Notes under the pieces: generated by a model
Seen by the model: the letters and a program-made list of their open reading frames with translations, nothing else
The model's database searches: none
What the model was told of the DNA's origin: nothing
Assembly: GCF_016836705.1 (NCBI RefSeq)
Contig: NZ_JAFCGY010000005.1
Location: 62,001-126,000 of the forward strand
Direction of reading: 5' to 3'
Origin: Mesorhizobium caraganae
GTDB taxonomy: Bacteria > Pseudomonadota > Alphaproteobacteria > Rhizobiales > Rhizobiaceae
Length of the DNA: 64,000 bases
In this document: positions 1-7,291 of the stretch, one piece after another
Layout: each line of letters opens with the position of its first letter
Position numbering within the stretch: the first letter of the stretch is position 1
Made by a program: the position numbers and the translations under genes

Positions 1-2
1 TC

Positions 3-59
3 TCCCATGTCGAAATCGCCAAGGGCGTCGAGATCAAGGTGCTCGGGACGATCTCGTGA
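3..59 (+). CDS. flhA: FlhA C-terminal end (partial)
   Basis: Only the last 18 codons and the stop lie in the window. They read SHVEIAKGVEIKVLGTIS, the usual tail of FlhA, the integral membrane export-gate protein of the flagellar type III secretion apparatus. The stop codon overlaps the GTG start of the next gene in a GTGA arrangement, so translation is probably coupled to fliR. The call rests on this short tail plus the certain FliR that follows. Confidence 0.75.
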   Translation, partial: SHVEIAKGVEIKVLGTIS

Positions 60-808
60 ACATACTGTCGCAAGGCGTCGTCATCGCCGCCTTCCTCGCC
101 TTCTGCCGCATCGGCGCCTGCTTCATGCTGATGCCGGGCCTGTCCAGCGCCCGCGTACCGGTCCAGGTCCGGCTGTTCGTGTCGATCGCCGCCACCGGTG
201 GCCTGCTCGCCTTCCTGTGGGACAAGATCTTTCCCTTCGTCGATGCGCGTCCGCAGGTGCTGGCGCCGATGATCATTTCCGAACTGCTCGTCGGCGGGCT
301 GATCGGCGCCATGACCAGGCTCTACATGGAGGCGCTGCGCTTCATGGGCTCGGCCATCGCCATGCTGATCGGCTATGGCGGCACCGGCGGCCCCGCCATC
401 GAGGAGCCGGAACCGCAGGCGGCCCTCGCTGCCATCATCTCGTTTTCGGCGCTGCTGCTGCTCTTCGTCTTCGATTTCGACCACGAGATCATCCGCGCGC
501 TGGTTGCCTCCTATACGGTGGCGCCGGTCAACGTCTTCTTCAACCCGCAGGCCGCCCTGGTCGATCTCACCGACACGGTGTCGGATGCCTTCTTCCTGGT
601 CCTCCGGCTCGGCAGCCCGTTCGTCGCCTATGCCATCCTCGTCAACCTGACGATCGGCTTCGTCAACAAGCTTACGCCGCAGATCCCGGTCTATTTCATC
701 TCGCTGCCCTTCGTCATCGCCGGCGGCATGATCATCTTCTACTTCGCCATCGGCACCATGCTGTCGCTGTTCGTCGACGGCTTCGTCGACCTGACGCTGG
801 CGAGGTGA
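56..808 (+). CDS. fliR: Flagellar biosynthetic protein FliR
   Basis: FliR is an integral membrane component of the flagellar export gate, working with FliP, FliQ, FlhA and FlhB to pass rod, hook and filament subunits across the inner membrane. The 250-residue product has the family length. It shows a run of hydrophobic segments beginning at the N-terminus (around LAFCRIGACFMLMPGL), the conserved R-x-P region near residue 33, and a late hydrophobic hairpin (residues about 195-240). The GTG start overlaps the flhA stop by four bases, and the next flagellar gene starts two bases after the fliR stop, so this is an operon. Nothing looks damaged. Confidence 0.93.
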   Translation: MNILSQGVVIAAFLAFCRIGACFMLMPGLSSARVPVQVRLFVSIAATGGLLAFLWDKIFPFVDARPQVLAPMIISELLVGGLIGAMTRLYMEALRFMGSAIAMLIGYGGTGGPAIEEPEPQAALAAIISFSALLLLFVFDFDHEIIRALVASYTVAPVNVFFNPQAALVDLTDTVSDAFFLVLRLGSPFVAYAILVNLTIGFVNKLTPQIPVYFISLPFVIAGGMIIFYFAIGTMLSLFVDGFVDLTLAR

Positions 809-809
809 G

Positions 810-1193
810 ATGACAACGCGCAAGGAACGGTTGAAGAAACTGGTCAAGGTGCAGGAGCAGCTGAAGGCGCTGCACGAGACCCGCCATGCGACCTTCCTGG
901 CCGCAGCGGCAACTGCCGAGACCGAGGCCAAGGAACTGGTCCAGCATTTCGACGCCGACCAGTCGATGGCGGTCCTGTTTCCCGACCTTTACCATCGCCG
1001 CATCGCCAACGCGCTGATCCGGCAGGAAGCGAGCCTGGAAAGCGCCAGGCAGGAGGTCGGGCTGATCGCCACCGCGACGGCGCGCACCAACATGGTCGAG
1101 CGCGCCTACAAGGATGTGCGCCGCCAGGACGAACGCGAACGCTCCGATCGCGACCGGCTGGATCTTATCGCCCAGAAGCGGGGGCAGGAGTAG
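810..1193 (+). CDS. FliJ-like flagellar coiled-coil protein
   Basis: A 127-residue, highly charged, almost wholly helical protein starting MTTRKERLKKLVKVQEQLKA with no signal peptide or membrane segment. Heptad-like spacing of Leu, Ala and Val runs through most of the chain and suggests one long coiled-coil hairpin. In rhizobia a FliJ-type protein of this size sits directly after fliR. FliJ proteins bind the export ATPase FliI and escort chaperones to the FlhA gate. The start lies two bases beyond the fliR stop. The family name comes from position and shape, as there is no catalytic motif to confirm it. Flagellar gene order then breaks: the next co-directional flagellar gene begins about 3.1 kb further on. 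Confidence 0.6.
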   Translation: MTTRKERLKKLVKVQEQLKALHETRHATFLAAAATAETEAKELVQHFDADQSMAVLFPDLYHRRIANALIRQEASLESARQEVGLIATATARTNMVERAYKDVRRQDERERSDRDRLDLIAQKRGQE

Positions 1194-1287
1194 CGGCGAG
1201 AGTTTTTGCTTTGACCCGAAACCAGCCTTTACCACGCCGACTGGCCGCTCGATACCCTTTAGGCTCCGCGATCTTGATGTCCTTTCG

Positions 1288-2103
1288 TCAGACCGGCAGC
1301 CCGAGCTGCTTTCGCAGGCTTTTGTCGAATGCGGACGCGGGGACGAAACGGCGCAGGAGACTGACCTGGCGCGCCATTTTTCCCGCCGCATAGCGTTTCT
1401 TCGGAGTGGGATCGATCGCAGCGGCCAAAATGGTCTTGGCTACCACTTCGGGCGCGTCGCCTTTTTCCATCGATTTCCGAACGGTTGTAGTCATGCCGGC
1501 GCGCGCAGAGTCATAGATATCAAGCAACCGATCGGGGGCGACGAGATTGTCCTCGAATGACGTACGGGTATAGGCGGGCTCGACTAACGAAACGCGAATG
1601 CCGAACGGGCGCAATTCGTGATCGAGCGATTCGGAATAACCCTCGACGGCATGTTTGGTCGACGCGTAAAGCGCGAAATAGGGAGCCGGGATGAACCCCT
1701 GGACCGAACTCAAATTAACGATTCTGCCCTTTCCTTGGCGTCGCATTGCCGGCAGGACCGCGTTGGTCACGCGGAAAACGCCGAAGACATTCACTTCGAA
1801 CAGCGCCTGAGCCTGCGCGATTGAGGACTCCTCCGCGCCGCCAAACAGACCCATACCGGCATTGTTGACAAGCAGGTCGATGCGTCCGGTCTTGGCCAGA
1901 ACGTCATCGACCATTTTCGCAACGGACGCGTCGTCGGTCACGTCGCAGGTCAGCATGGTAACGCCGTCGGATTGTTTGGAGGCCGTGCGACGGCTGGTTC
2001 CGAATACGTGAAAGCCGGCGTTCCGTAGGGTGTTGGCGGTTGCGCGCCCGATGCCGGAGGATGCCCCTGTGACGAGGGCGACGCCAGGATTGGTCTTGTT
2101 CAT
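1288..2103 (-). CDS. Short-chain dehydrogenase/reductase (SDR)
   Basis: NAD(P)-dependent oxidoreductase of the classical SDR family. From the chosen start it has the Rossmann motif TGASSGIGR near residue 13, NNAG near residue 80, a catalytic Ser (NLSSVQG) and the YASTK catalytic Tyr-Lys pair, in a chain of about 271 residues. A longer reading begins at 2148, but ATG 2103 is preceded by AAGAAGGA at suitable distance and begins shortly before the Rossmann fold. Substrate cannot be read from sequence. It shares strand with the ketoacyl synthase and TetR gene upstream, which suggests a small co-regulated unit. The block stands between two flagellar genes on the other strand, so it was probably inserted there. 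Confidence 0.88.
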   Translation of the reverse strand: MNKTNPGVALVTGASSGIGRATANTLRNAGFHVFGTSRRTASKQSDGVTMLTCDVTDDASVAKMVDDVLAKTGRIDLLVNNAGMGLFGGAEESSIAQAQALFEVNVFGVFRVTNAVLPAMRRQGKGRIVNLSSVQGFIPAPYFALYASTKHAVEGYSESLDHELRPFGIRVSLVEPAYTRTSFEDNLVAPDRLLDIYDSARAGMTTTVRKSMEKGDAPEVVAKTILAAAIDPTPKKRYAAGKMARQVSLLRRFVPASAFDKSLRKQLGLPV

Positions 2104-2196
2104 GAAAATCATTTCCTTCTTTGCGTTGGATCGGAGCTGGAGAAGCATGAAGGTCTGAGCAAAGGGCGTCAGTCATGACTGCCTCTGGCGCTCGCG

Positions 2197-3474
2197 TCAG
2201 GCTACCGGGTGGTTCCAGCGCCTGAACAAGGCGCTGGCATTCACGCCGCCAAAGCCGAATCCATTGGAGATCGCGTACTCCATCTCCACTGGCCGGGGCT
2301 CGTTTGCGACGAAGTCGATTCCGTCGCCGGCCGGATCGGCCGCGCCCAGATTGAGGGTCGGCGGGGCGACCTGATCCCTGAGCGCCCGGATCGCGAAGAT
2401 GGCACCAAGCCCGCCAGCCGCGCCCAGCAGGTGTCCGGTCGCAGATTTCGTTGCGCTGACTGCTATCGCGTAATCGCGCCCGAACACGCTCTTGATTGCC
2501 TCGATCTCACCCAGGTCGCCTACTGGCGTGGAGGTCGCATGCGCATTGAGATGACGAACCTCGCGCGGCGAAATCCCTGCTTGCGCAATTGCGATCTCCA
2601 TGGCTCGGCGCGCACCGTCGCCGTCCTCGGGACCAGAAGTGACGTGGTGAGCATCCGCGGTCGTCCCGTAGCCGACGAGCTCGGCGAGCGGTTTTGCGCC
2701 GCGCGCCAGCGCATGCCTCAACTCCTCGATGACCAGCATGCCGGCTCCTTCGCCCATGACGAAGCCGTCGCGCGACTTGTCGAACGGTCGGGAGGCCTCA
2801 TCAGGACGGTGATTGAAGGAGGTCGAAAGAGAGCGTGCCGCGGCAAACCCACCGAGGCTGACGATATTCATGCATGCTTCCGTCCCGCCGCATACGGCAA
2901 TATCGGCTTCATTGGCGCGAATAAGACGAGCCGCATCGCCGATCGCCTGGATGCCGGCCGCGCACGCCGTCACCGGCGCGCCGAGTGGGCCTTTGAAGCC
3001 ATGGCGGATCGAGATGTGGCCTGCAGCAAGATTCACCAGGAAGGACGGCACCGTAAAGGGCGACAGGCGGCGGACGCCACGCAGGTCGACGGTGCGCACC
3101 GCCTCGGTGATGGCGGGAAATCCGCCGATCCCTGAAGCGATGATCGTGGCCGTGCGCAGGCGGTCCGTTTCCGAGCCCGGCTTCCATTTTGCCTGCACAA
3201 GCGCCTCTTCCGCCGCCGCCAGCGCAAAGAGAATGAACCGATCTACCTTGCGCTGATCCTTCGGCGGCAGGACGGCATCCGGATCGAAACCAGCGTCCGG
3301 ATCTTCTTCTATGGAGGGCACCACCCCGCCGACCTTCGCGGGCAGGTCGCCCACCACATCGTCCGGAAGCCTCCGGATGCCCGAGCGGCCGGCCAGGAGA
3401 CGCGACCAGGACGCTTCAACATCGGCAGCAAGGGGCGTGACCGCCCCCATGCCTGTAACCACAATCCGTCGCAT
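2197..3474 (-). CDS. Beta-ketoacyl-ACP synthase, FabF (KAS II) type
   Basis: A 425-residue condensing enzyme that would extend an acyl chain held on acyl carrier protein with malonyl-ACP. The thiolase-fold catalytic triad is complete: Cys171 in TACAAG, His312 in NAHATSTPVGD and His348 in SATGHLLGAAG. The GFGFGGVNAS loop near the C-terminus is also typical. It is somewhat diverged from housekeeping FabF (an insertion around residues 50-72), and no acyl carrier protein, dehydratase or thioesterase lies beside it, so it is probably a paralogue for a special acyl chain, not the core enzyme. NodE is a related KAS, but nothing here specifically supports a nodulation role. Its likely partner is the SDR downstream, with TetR control from upstream. 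Confidence 0.88.
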   Translation of the reverse strand: MRRIVVTGMGAVTPLAADVEASWSRLLAGRSGIRRLPDDVVGDLPAKVGGVVPSIEEDPDAGFDPDAVLPPKDQRKVDRFILFALAAAEEALVQAKWKPGSETDRLRTATIIASGIGGFPAITEAVRTVDLRGVRRLSPFTVPSFLVNLAAGHISIRHGFKGPLGAPVTACAAGIQAIGDAARLIRANEADIAVCGGTEACMNIVSLGGFAAARSLSTSFNHRPDEASRPFDKSRDGFVMGEGAGMLVIEELRHALARGAKPLAELVGYGTTADAHHVTSGPEDGDGARRAMEIAIAQAGISPREVRHLNAHATSTPVGDLGEIEAIKSVFGRDYAIAVSATKSATGHLLGAAGGLGAIFAIRALRDQVAPPTLNLGAADPAGDGIDFVANEPRPVEMEYAISNGFGFGGVNASALFRRWNHPVA

Positions 3475-3520
3475 CTATTCTCCTATCACTTGGGTGCGCC
3501 GACAGCGCTGTCCACGCCGT

Positions 3521-4105
3521 TCAAGCGGTGACTGCTTCGCGAACCTGGTCGGTCGCCGCATCCAGAAAAGCCTGCGCGAGGCCCGGGTCGTTGACGACCC
3601 GCGAGAGCAGCACCGCGCCGACCATTGTCGAGAGAATGGCCATGGCCTTGCCGCCGGCCTCCTCGCCGTCGGCCTCGCCAACCCAACTGCCGAGCATCTC
3701 AAGGTACTTCTTGATCCCGGCTTCGAATGACGCCTTCACGTCGGCACCCTGTCTGGCAGCATCCGAGCCGAGTGCAACGACCGGGCAGCCGTCCATCTTT
3801 TCTTCGCGATGATCCATGCTGAGATAGAACGAGATCACTGCGTCGAGCGGATTCTCGGGGTTTGCTGCTGTTGCGGCCGACCACCGGTGGGTGGCGCTCT
3901 CCATCGCCCGCCTGGATGCCTGCGCAGCCAAGTCGTCCTTTGACGCGAATTGCTTGTAAAAGGCGCCTTGGGTCAGTCCGGCACCCTTCATCAGATCCTT
4001 GAGGCCGATGCCGTCAAAGCCTCGCTCCCGAAAAAGCCGGCTTGCCACATTGATCACGGCTTGGCGGTTTTCCGCAGCTTGGGTCCGACTCACGCGCATC
4101 GTCAT
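3521..4105 (-). CDS. TetR/AcrR family transcriptional regulator
   Basis: A 194-residue one-component repressor. The N-terminal helix-turn-helix spans about residues 12-55, with GLKDLMKGAGLTQGAFYKQF as the recognition region, followed by a variable helical ligand-binding domain. It is the first gene of the minus-strand block, with ketoacyl synthase and SDR behind it. Its start faces a 220-base gap that carries two near-identical 20-base dyads only 10-60 bases from its ATG. The simplest reading is autoregulation and control of the downstream enzymes, with release by an acyl or aromatic ligand. The ligand is unknown. Confidence 0.9.
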   Translation of the reverse strand: MTMRVSRTQAAENRQAVINVASRLFRERGFDGIGLKDLMKGAGLTQGAFYKQFASKDDLAAQASRRAMESATHRWSAATAANPENPLDAVISFYLSMDHREEKMDGCPVVALGSDAARQGADVKASFEAGIKKYLEMLGSWVGEADGEEAGGKAMAILSTMVGAVLLSRVVNDPGLAQAFLDAATDQVREAVTA

Positions 4106-4115
4106 CTCCGATTTT

Positions 4116-4164
4116 TAGATTACGTTCATAATCTATACCTCATATAGAGTGTGAACGCAATCTA
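4116..4164. promoter_or_regulatory. Tandem TetR-type operators
   Basis: Site 1 (4116-4135) is a perfect dyad: TAGATTA, six bases, TAATCTA. Site 2 (4145-4164) reads TAGAGTG-TGAACG-CAATCTA and matches the reverse complement of site 1 at 17 of 20 positions, including the TGAACG core. Centres are 29 bases apart. The pair lies just upstream of the TetR start, the usual place for an autoregulatory operator. The pairing of this regulator with these sites is inferred from position. Confidence 0.65.
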
Positions 4165-4325
4165 ATGAGGCTCAAGCGATTAAGCCGGCTGCGGATGAGA
4201 TCTATGAGGTTTCGACGGAGGAAAGGCTGCCAACCTGCCTGCATTCCCGCCCTCTCCCGCGCAAGCCTGCCACAAGCTTGTTGCGGCATGGTCCTTCCAG
4301 GAAACCCGGCAAAGAGGCGGACTTC

Positions 4326-4898
4326 TTGGCGATTTCTCCACCCAGTGACATCGTTCTCGATGTTGCCCGAGCCGTCGACCCGACGGACATCGAGGCTGCC
4401 CGTGCCGCGCTCACCAAGCGGGCCAACGGCGTTGGCGGCGCCTTCTCTGTTGACATGGCGGCTTCGGTCGACGCCGGTTCGATCCTGTCGCGCGCCACGG
4501 CCGACAAGGCCGCTGCAGGCGCCGATCCCGCCAACAAGTTCAAGAAGTTCGAGGCGATGGTCCTGCAGACCTTCATCCAGAACATGCTGCCCAAGGACAC
4601 CGAGGGCGTTTACGGCAAGGGGCTGGCCGGCGACATGTGGAAATCGCAGCTGGCCGAGCGCGTCGCCGACGTCATGGCCGAGCGCGGCGGCATCGGCATC
4701 GCCAAATCGCTGCTCGCCGACCACTACAAGGACGGCAAGCGCACCTTGCCTATAGGGTCGGTGTCAACCGGGCCGCACAAGACCGAGATCGACCAGCAGA
4801 CCCGGCTCTCCACCTCGCTGGTCGAGGAATTGCAGCGCAAGGCCGCACGGTCGATGACCGGCGACGAGACGACCATCAAAACCGACATCAAGATCTAG
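4326..4898 (+). CDS. flgJ: FlgJ-like flagellar rod-binding protein
   Basis: The chain has the rod-binding (Rod_cap) domain of FlgJ at about residues 70-135: FKKFEAMVLQTFIQNMLP, then the YGKGLAGDMWKSQLAERVAD and ERGGIGIAKSL segments. It would cap or nucleate the periplasmic rod during assembly. Like other alphaproteobacterial FlgJ proteins it lacks the C-terminal muramidase domain of enteric FlgJ, so a separate enzyme must open the wall. I chose the TTG at 4326 because AGAGGCGG stands just before it and the reading LAISPPSD begins there. An ATG at 4278 would add sixteen residues without family character. It continues the flagellar gene set interrupted after 1193, and the FlgN-like gene follows after 13 bases. 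Confidence 0.82.
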   Translation: MAISPPSDIVLDVARAVDPTDIEAARAALTKRANGVGGAFSVDMAASVDAGSILSRATADKAAAGADPANKFKKFEAMVLQTFIQNMLPKDTEGVYGKGLAGDMWKSQLAERVADVMAERGGIGIAKSLLADHYKDGKRTLPIGSVSTGPHKTEIDQQTRLSTSLVEELQRKAARSMTGDETTIKTDIKI

Positions 4899-4911
4899 AC
4901 CAGGATTTTCA

Positions 4912-5328
4912 ATGGCCGATTTTTCAAAATTCTCTTCCAACCTGCCGGCACGTACTTCCGAGGCGCCGATCCCCTTTGCACGGCCGGGCAACCTTGCCGC
5001 CATCATCGGCCGCATCGAGGAGGCGGTCGAGGAAGAGACGGCGGGTTTGAAGAACGACACAAGCTATGACCTCAAGGCCTCGAACGCCCGCAAGAGCCGC
5101 TACCTCTACGAGCTGACCCGCGCCATGAAGGGCGCCAACGAGCTCGAGTTCCTGGAAGAGCACCGCGACAGCCTGGCGCGGCTGCGCCAGAAGCTGGCGA
5201 AGAACGAGGCCGCGATCCTCGCCCACCTCAACGCGGTCAACGAGGTCGCGACGCTGTTGAAGAACGCCATCCAGCGCGCCGAAGCCGACGGCACCTACTC
5301 GGCCGGCGAATTCGGATGGGCGAGCTGA
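4912..5328 (+). CDS. FlgN-like flagellar protein (putative chaperone)
   Basis: A soluble 138-residue helical protein. It has long heptad stretches (residues about 25-60 and 75-125, for example RDSLARLRQKLAKNEAAILAH) and no membrane segment or signal. The position after flgJ in a rhizobial flagellar operon and the long antiparallel-helix pattern fit the FlgN family of hook-filament junction chaperones. Sequence alone does not prove this, and a general flagellar assembly protein is the safer description. It is spaced 13 bases from flgJ and 28 from the next gene, so the three are likely co-transcribed. Confidence 0.55.
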   Translation: MADFSKFSSNLPARTSEAPIPFARPGNLAAIIGRIEEAVEEETAGLKNDTSYDLKASNARKSRYLYELTRAMKGANELEFLEEHRDSLARLRQKLAKNEAAILAHLNAVNEVATLLKNAIQRAEADGTYSAGEFGWAS

Positions 5329-5356
5329 TGATCTCGACAACAGGCGGGAACAGCCG

Positions 5357-5905
5357 GTGATCAAATTCATCGCCGCCGCGATCTGGATTTGCGCCGCCAC
5401 GCTGGGCGCCGTGTTCTATTCGTTCCAGGCGGCCGGCGAGCGCGGCGTCGGCGAAACGCCGAAGCCGATGCTGGGCGGTCTCGACTACGTCAAGACCGAC
5501 ATCATCTCGGTGCCGCTGATCCGCAATTCCAAGATCGACGGCTATTTCCTCACCAAGCTCGTCTACACGGTCGAGCCGGCCGAGATAAAGAAGATGTCGA
5601 TCCCGGCCGAAGCGCTGATGACCGATCAGGTCTATTCCTATCTCTATTCCAACCCGCAGATCGACTTCACCAAGAAGGAAACCATCGATCTCGACGCCTT
5701 CCGCAAGGCCATACGCGACACCGTCAATGCCCGCGTCGGCGCCGACCTGGTGCACGAAGTGCTGATCGACCAGGTCAACTTCCTGACCAAGGACGAGATC
5801 CGCGACAACGCCATGCGTCGCCGCAAGGACCCGGCCACGCCGACCGAACCGGCCGCGGCGGAATCGGCCCAGGGCGAGCCGGCCAAACCGGCTGCGGAGC
5901 ACTGA
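5357..5905 (+). CDS. Membrane-anchored flagellar-cluster protein (FliL-like shape)
   Basis: A 182-residue protein with one N-terminal transmembrane helix (about residues 3-25), then a periplasmic domain of about 125 residues and an Ala/Pro/Glu-rich tail. The domain has an early beta-rich part (DIISVPLIRNSKIDGYFLTK) and a late helix-strand unit (DAFRKAIRDTVNARVGADLV then VLIDQVNFL). That resembles the FliL/stomatin-like ring proteins around the stator, but the match is by shape and context only. The GTG start has GGCGGGAA in front. It is probably the last gene of the flagellar transcript, since a gap of about 190 bases follows. Confidence 0.5.
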   Translation: MIKFIAAAIWICAATLGAVFYSFQAAGERGVGETPKPMLGGLDYVKTDIISVPLIRNSKIDGYFLTKLVYTVEPAEIKKMSIPAEALMTDQVYSYLYSNPQIDFTKKETIDLDAFRKAIRDTVNARVGADLVHEVLIDQVNFLTKDEIRDNAMRRRKDPATPTEPAAAESAQGEPAKPAAEH

Positions 5906-6098
5906 CCCCGCCGCAGGAGGGATGTCCCCTTCGCCTTTGTCCCTTCCGACTGAAACGAGATGACGCACCGCGTTGACGTTTACGTCAACTCGAAGCTATA
6001 TGCGCCAAGCGACCAGGATCGCGGCACGCGCGAGACAGCGACTTCGGCAGAGGCCGGCACTGACGCGTGGCAAAACGCAACGAGACGAGGAGAACAGC

Positions 6099-6383
6099 AT
6101 GGGCGTTCAGGAGATTGCCGAGAAGATCAAGTCGCGCGTGGCGAGCGCCGGTTTTGAACACTCGGTGAAGTTCGATACCGGCAGCGACGGCGTCATCGTC
6201 ATCGACGGCGCAACCATTTCGACCACCGACGCACCGACCGACTGCACCGTCAAACTGTCGCTCGACGATCTGGATTCGCTAATCGCCGGCGACCTCAACC
6301 CGACCATGGCGTTCATGTCCGGCAAGATAAAGGTCGAAGGCGACATGACAGTCGCCATGGCGCTCAGCCAGCTGCTCGGCTGA
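6099..6383 (+). CDS. SCP2 sterol-binding domain protein
   Basis: A 94-residue single-domain protein of the SCP-2 fold, which binds lipid or acyl ligands in a hydrophobic tunnel. The signature run TDCTVKLSLDDLDSLIAGDL, followed by NPTMAFMSGKIKVEGDM and a final hydrophobic helix (VAMALSQLL), is characteristic. ATG 6099 is preceded by GAGGAGA. An upstream in-frame extension to 5973 has no family character. It is monocistronic and followed by a clear terminator. Its cellular ligand is not evident; bacterial members are often linked to fatty-acid handling. Confidence 0.88.
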   Translation: MGVQEIAEKIKSRVASAGFEHSVKFDTGSDGVIVIDGATISTTDAPTDCTVKLSLDDLDSLIAGDLNPTMAFMSGKIKVEGDMTVAMALSQLLG

Positions 6384-6397
6384 TCCCTTCGCAAAAC

Positions 6398-6424
6398 AAA
6401 ACGCCGCCCATCAGGCGGCGTTTT
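6398..6424. terminator. Intrinsic terminator, likely bidirectional
   Basis: AAAACGCCGCC, five-base loop, GGCGGCGTTTT. A perfect stem flanked by A and T runs sits between the SCP2 gene and the convergent acetyltransferase gene and could serve both. Confidence 0.85.
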
Positions 6425-6469
6425 GCTTTTGTCGACCCCAGGCTTTTGCGCCCTAGAAAGCCGAAGGCT

Positions 6470-7195
6470 TTACGCCGCGAAGGTCAGCGGCAGCGCCTTG
6501 AGCTTGCGCCCGGCCGCCTTCACCGTGCCGTGCGCGCCGTCGAGCGCGCCCTCGACCAGCTCCAGCGCCAGCAGGCGGTGCCGCTCATACGGGCCGGGCA
6601 TGGCGAGAGAACCGGTCTTGTCGGCCGAAAAGCCGAAGCGACCATAGTAAGGCGCATCGCCGACCAGCAGGATCGCAGCATGGCCGAGACGCGCGGCCTC
6701 GGCCAGCGCATGGCGCATTAGCGCCGAGCCGATGCCGGCATTCTTTAGCGCCGGGTCAACGGCAAGCGGGCCGAGCAGCAGCGCTGCCGGACCGCCCTCG
6801 CCCACCCTCACATCCCACAGCCGCACGGTGCCGACAACCGCGCCCGCCGCATCGCGCACGACAAAGGCGAGGCCTTCGGAAGGCCGGCGGCCGCGCCGCA
6901 GCTTCTCCGACGATTTCTTGCGCCGCTTCGGGCCCATGGCATCGTCCAGCAAGGCTTCGCGCGATGCAATGTCGGCCGCAGTTTCAGCGACGATGACAAT
7001 GGCGCGGACACTCTCCCCCCTTGAGGGGGAGATGTCGCCGAAGGCGACAGAGGGGGTCGCCGCGCGTGAAGCGCCAACGCCCCTTATCGCAAAAGAAGTC
7101 GAGGCAGCCGAGGCGACCCCCTCTGGCCTGCCGGCCATCTCCCCCTCAAGGGGGGAGATCCCCACGGCACCGTCAATGTAATTTGCAACGTCCAT
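6470..7195 (-). CDS. GNAT acetyltransferase with in-frame repeat insert
   Basis: An N-acetyltransferase of the GNAT fold. The domain runs from about residue 63 to 200, with the acetyl-CoA loop at LKNAGIGSALMRHAL and the late DAPYYGRFGFS segment typical of YhbS-like members. Substrate unknown. Residues about 13-62 are encoded by a palindromic repeat element (7012-7158) that keeps the frame. The start ATG 7195 has GAAGGA eight bases ahead, and the seam on either side (MDVANYIDGAV and VRAIVIVAET) reads like a continuous ancestral N-terminus. No ATG or GTG after the insert gives a better start. It is followed convergently by the SCP2 terminator. Confidence 0.85.
   Translation of the reverse strand: MDVANYIDGAVGISPLEGEMAGRPEGVASAASTSFAIRGVGASRAATPSVAFGDISPSRGESVRAIVIVAETAADIASREALLDDAMGPKRRKKSSEKLRRGRRPSEGLAFVVRDAAGAVVGTVRLWDVRVGEGGPAALLLGPLAVDPALKNAGIGSALMRHALAEAARLGHAAILLVGDAPYYGRFGFSADKTGSLAMPGPYERHRLLALELVEGALDGAHGTVKAAGRKLKALPLTFAA
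7012..7158. repeat. Palindromic repeat element inside a gene
   Basis: Inverted arms of about 50 bases (7012-7061 and 7112-7158) around a 50-base centre. Outer parts match closely: TCTCCCCCCTTGAGGGGGAG in one arm and its complement in the other, plus AGAGGGGGTCGCC at the inner end. The arm middles differ (GTCGCC-GAA-GGCGAC against GGCC-TGCC-GGCC), yet each can fold on itself. It resembles the short mosaic repeats of rhizobial intergenic DNA, but here it is translated in the acetyltransferase gene. Confidence 0.85.
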
Positions 7196-7291
7196 TTCCG
7201 CGATCCTTCACGAGCGGAGCTTGTTCCACAGGCGAACCCAAGTGGGCGACAAACGCCCACCTGGGATGATCTGATCGGTCCTTTCGAACCG

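Noticed and set aside
2209-3135. 308-codon plus-strand frame opposite the ketoacyl synthase
   Set aside because: Antisense shadow of a gene with a complete catalytic triad.
2197-3474. NodE and a nodulation cluster
   Set aside because: The protein is a KAS, but no nod box, nodA/B/C or nodF is nearby and its regulator is TetR type.
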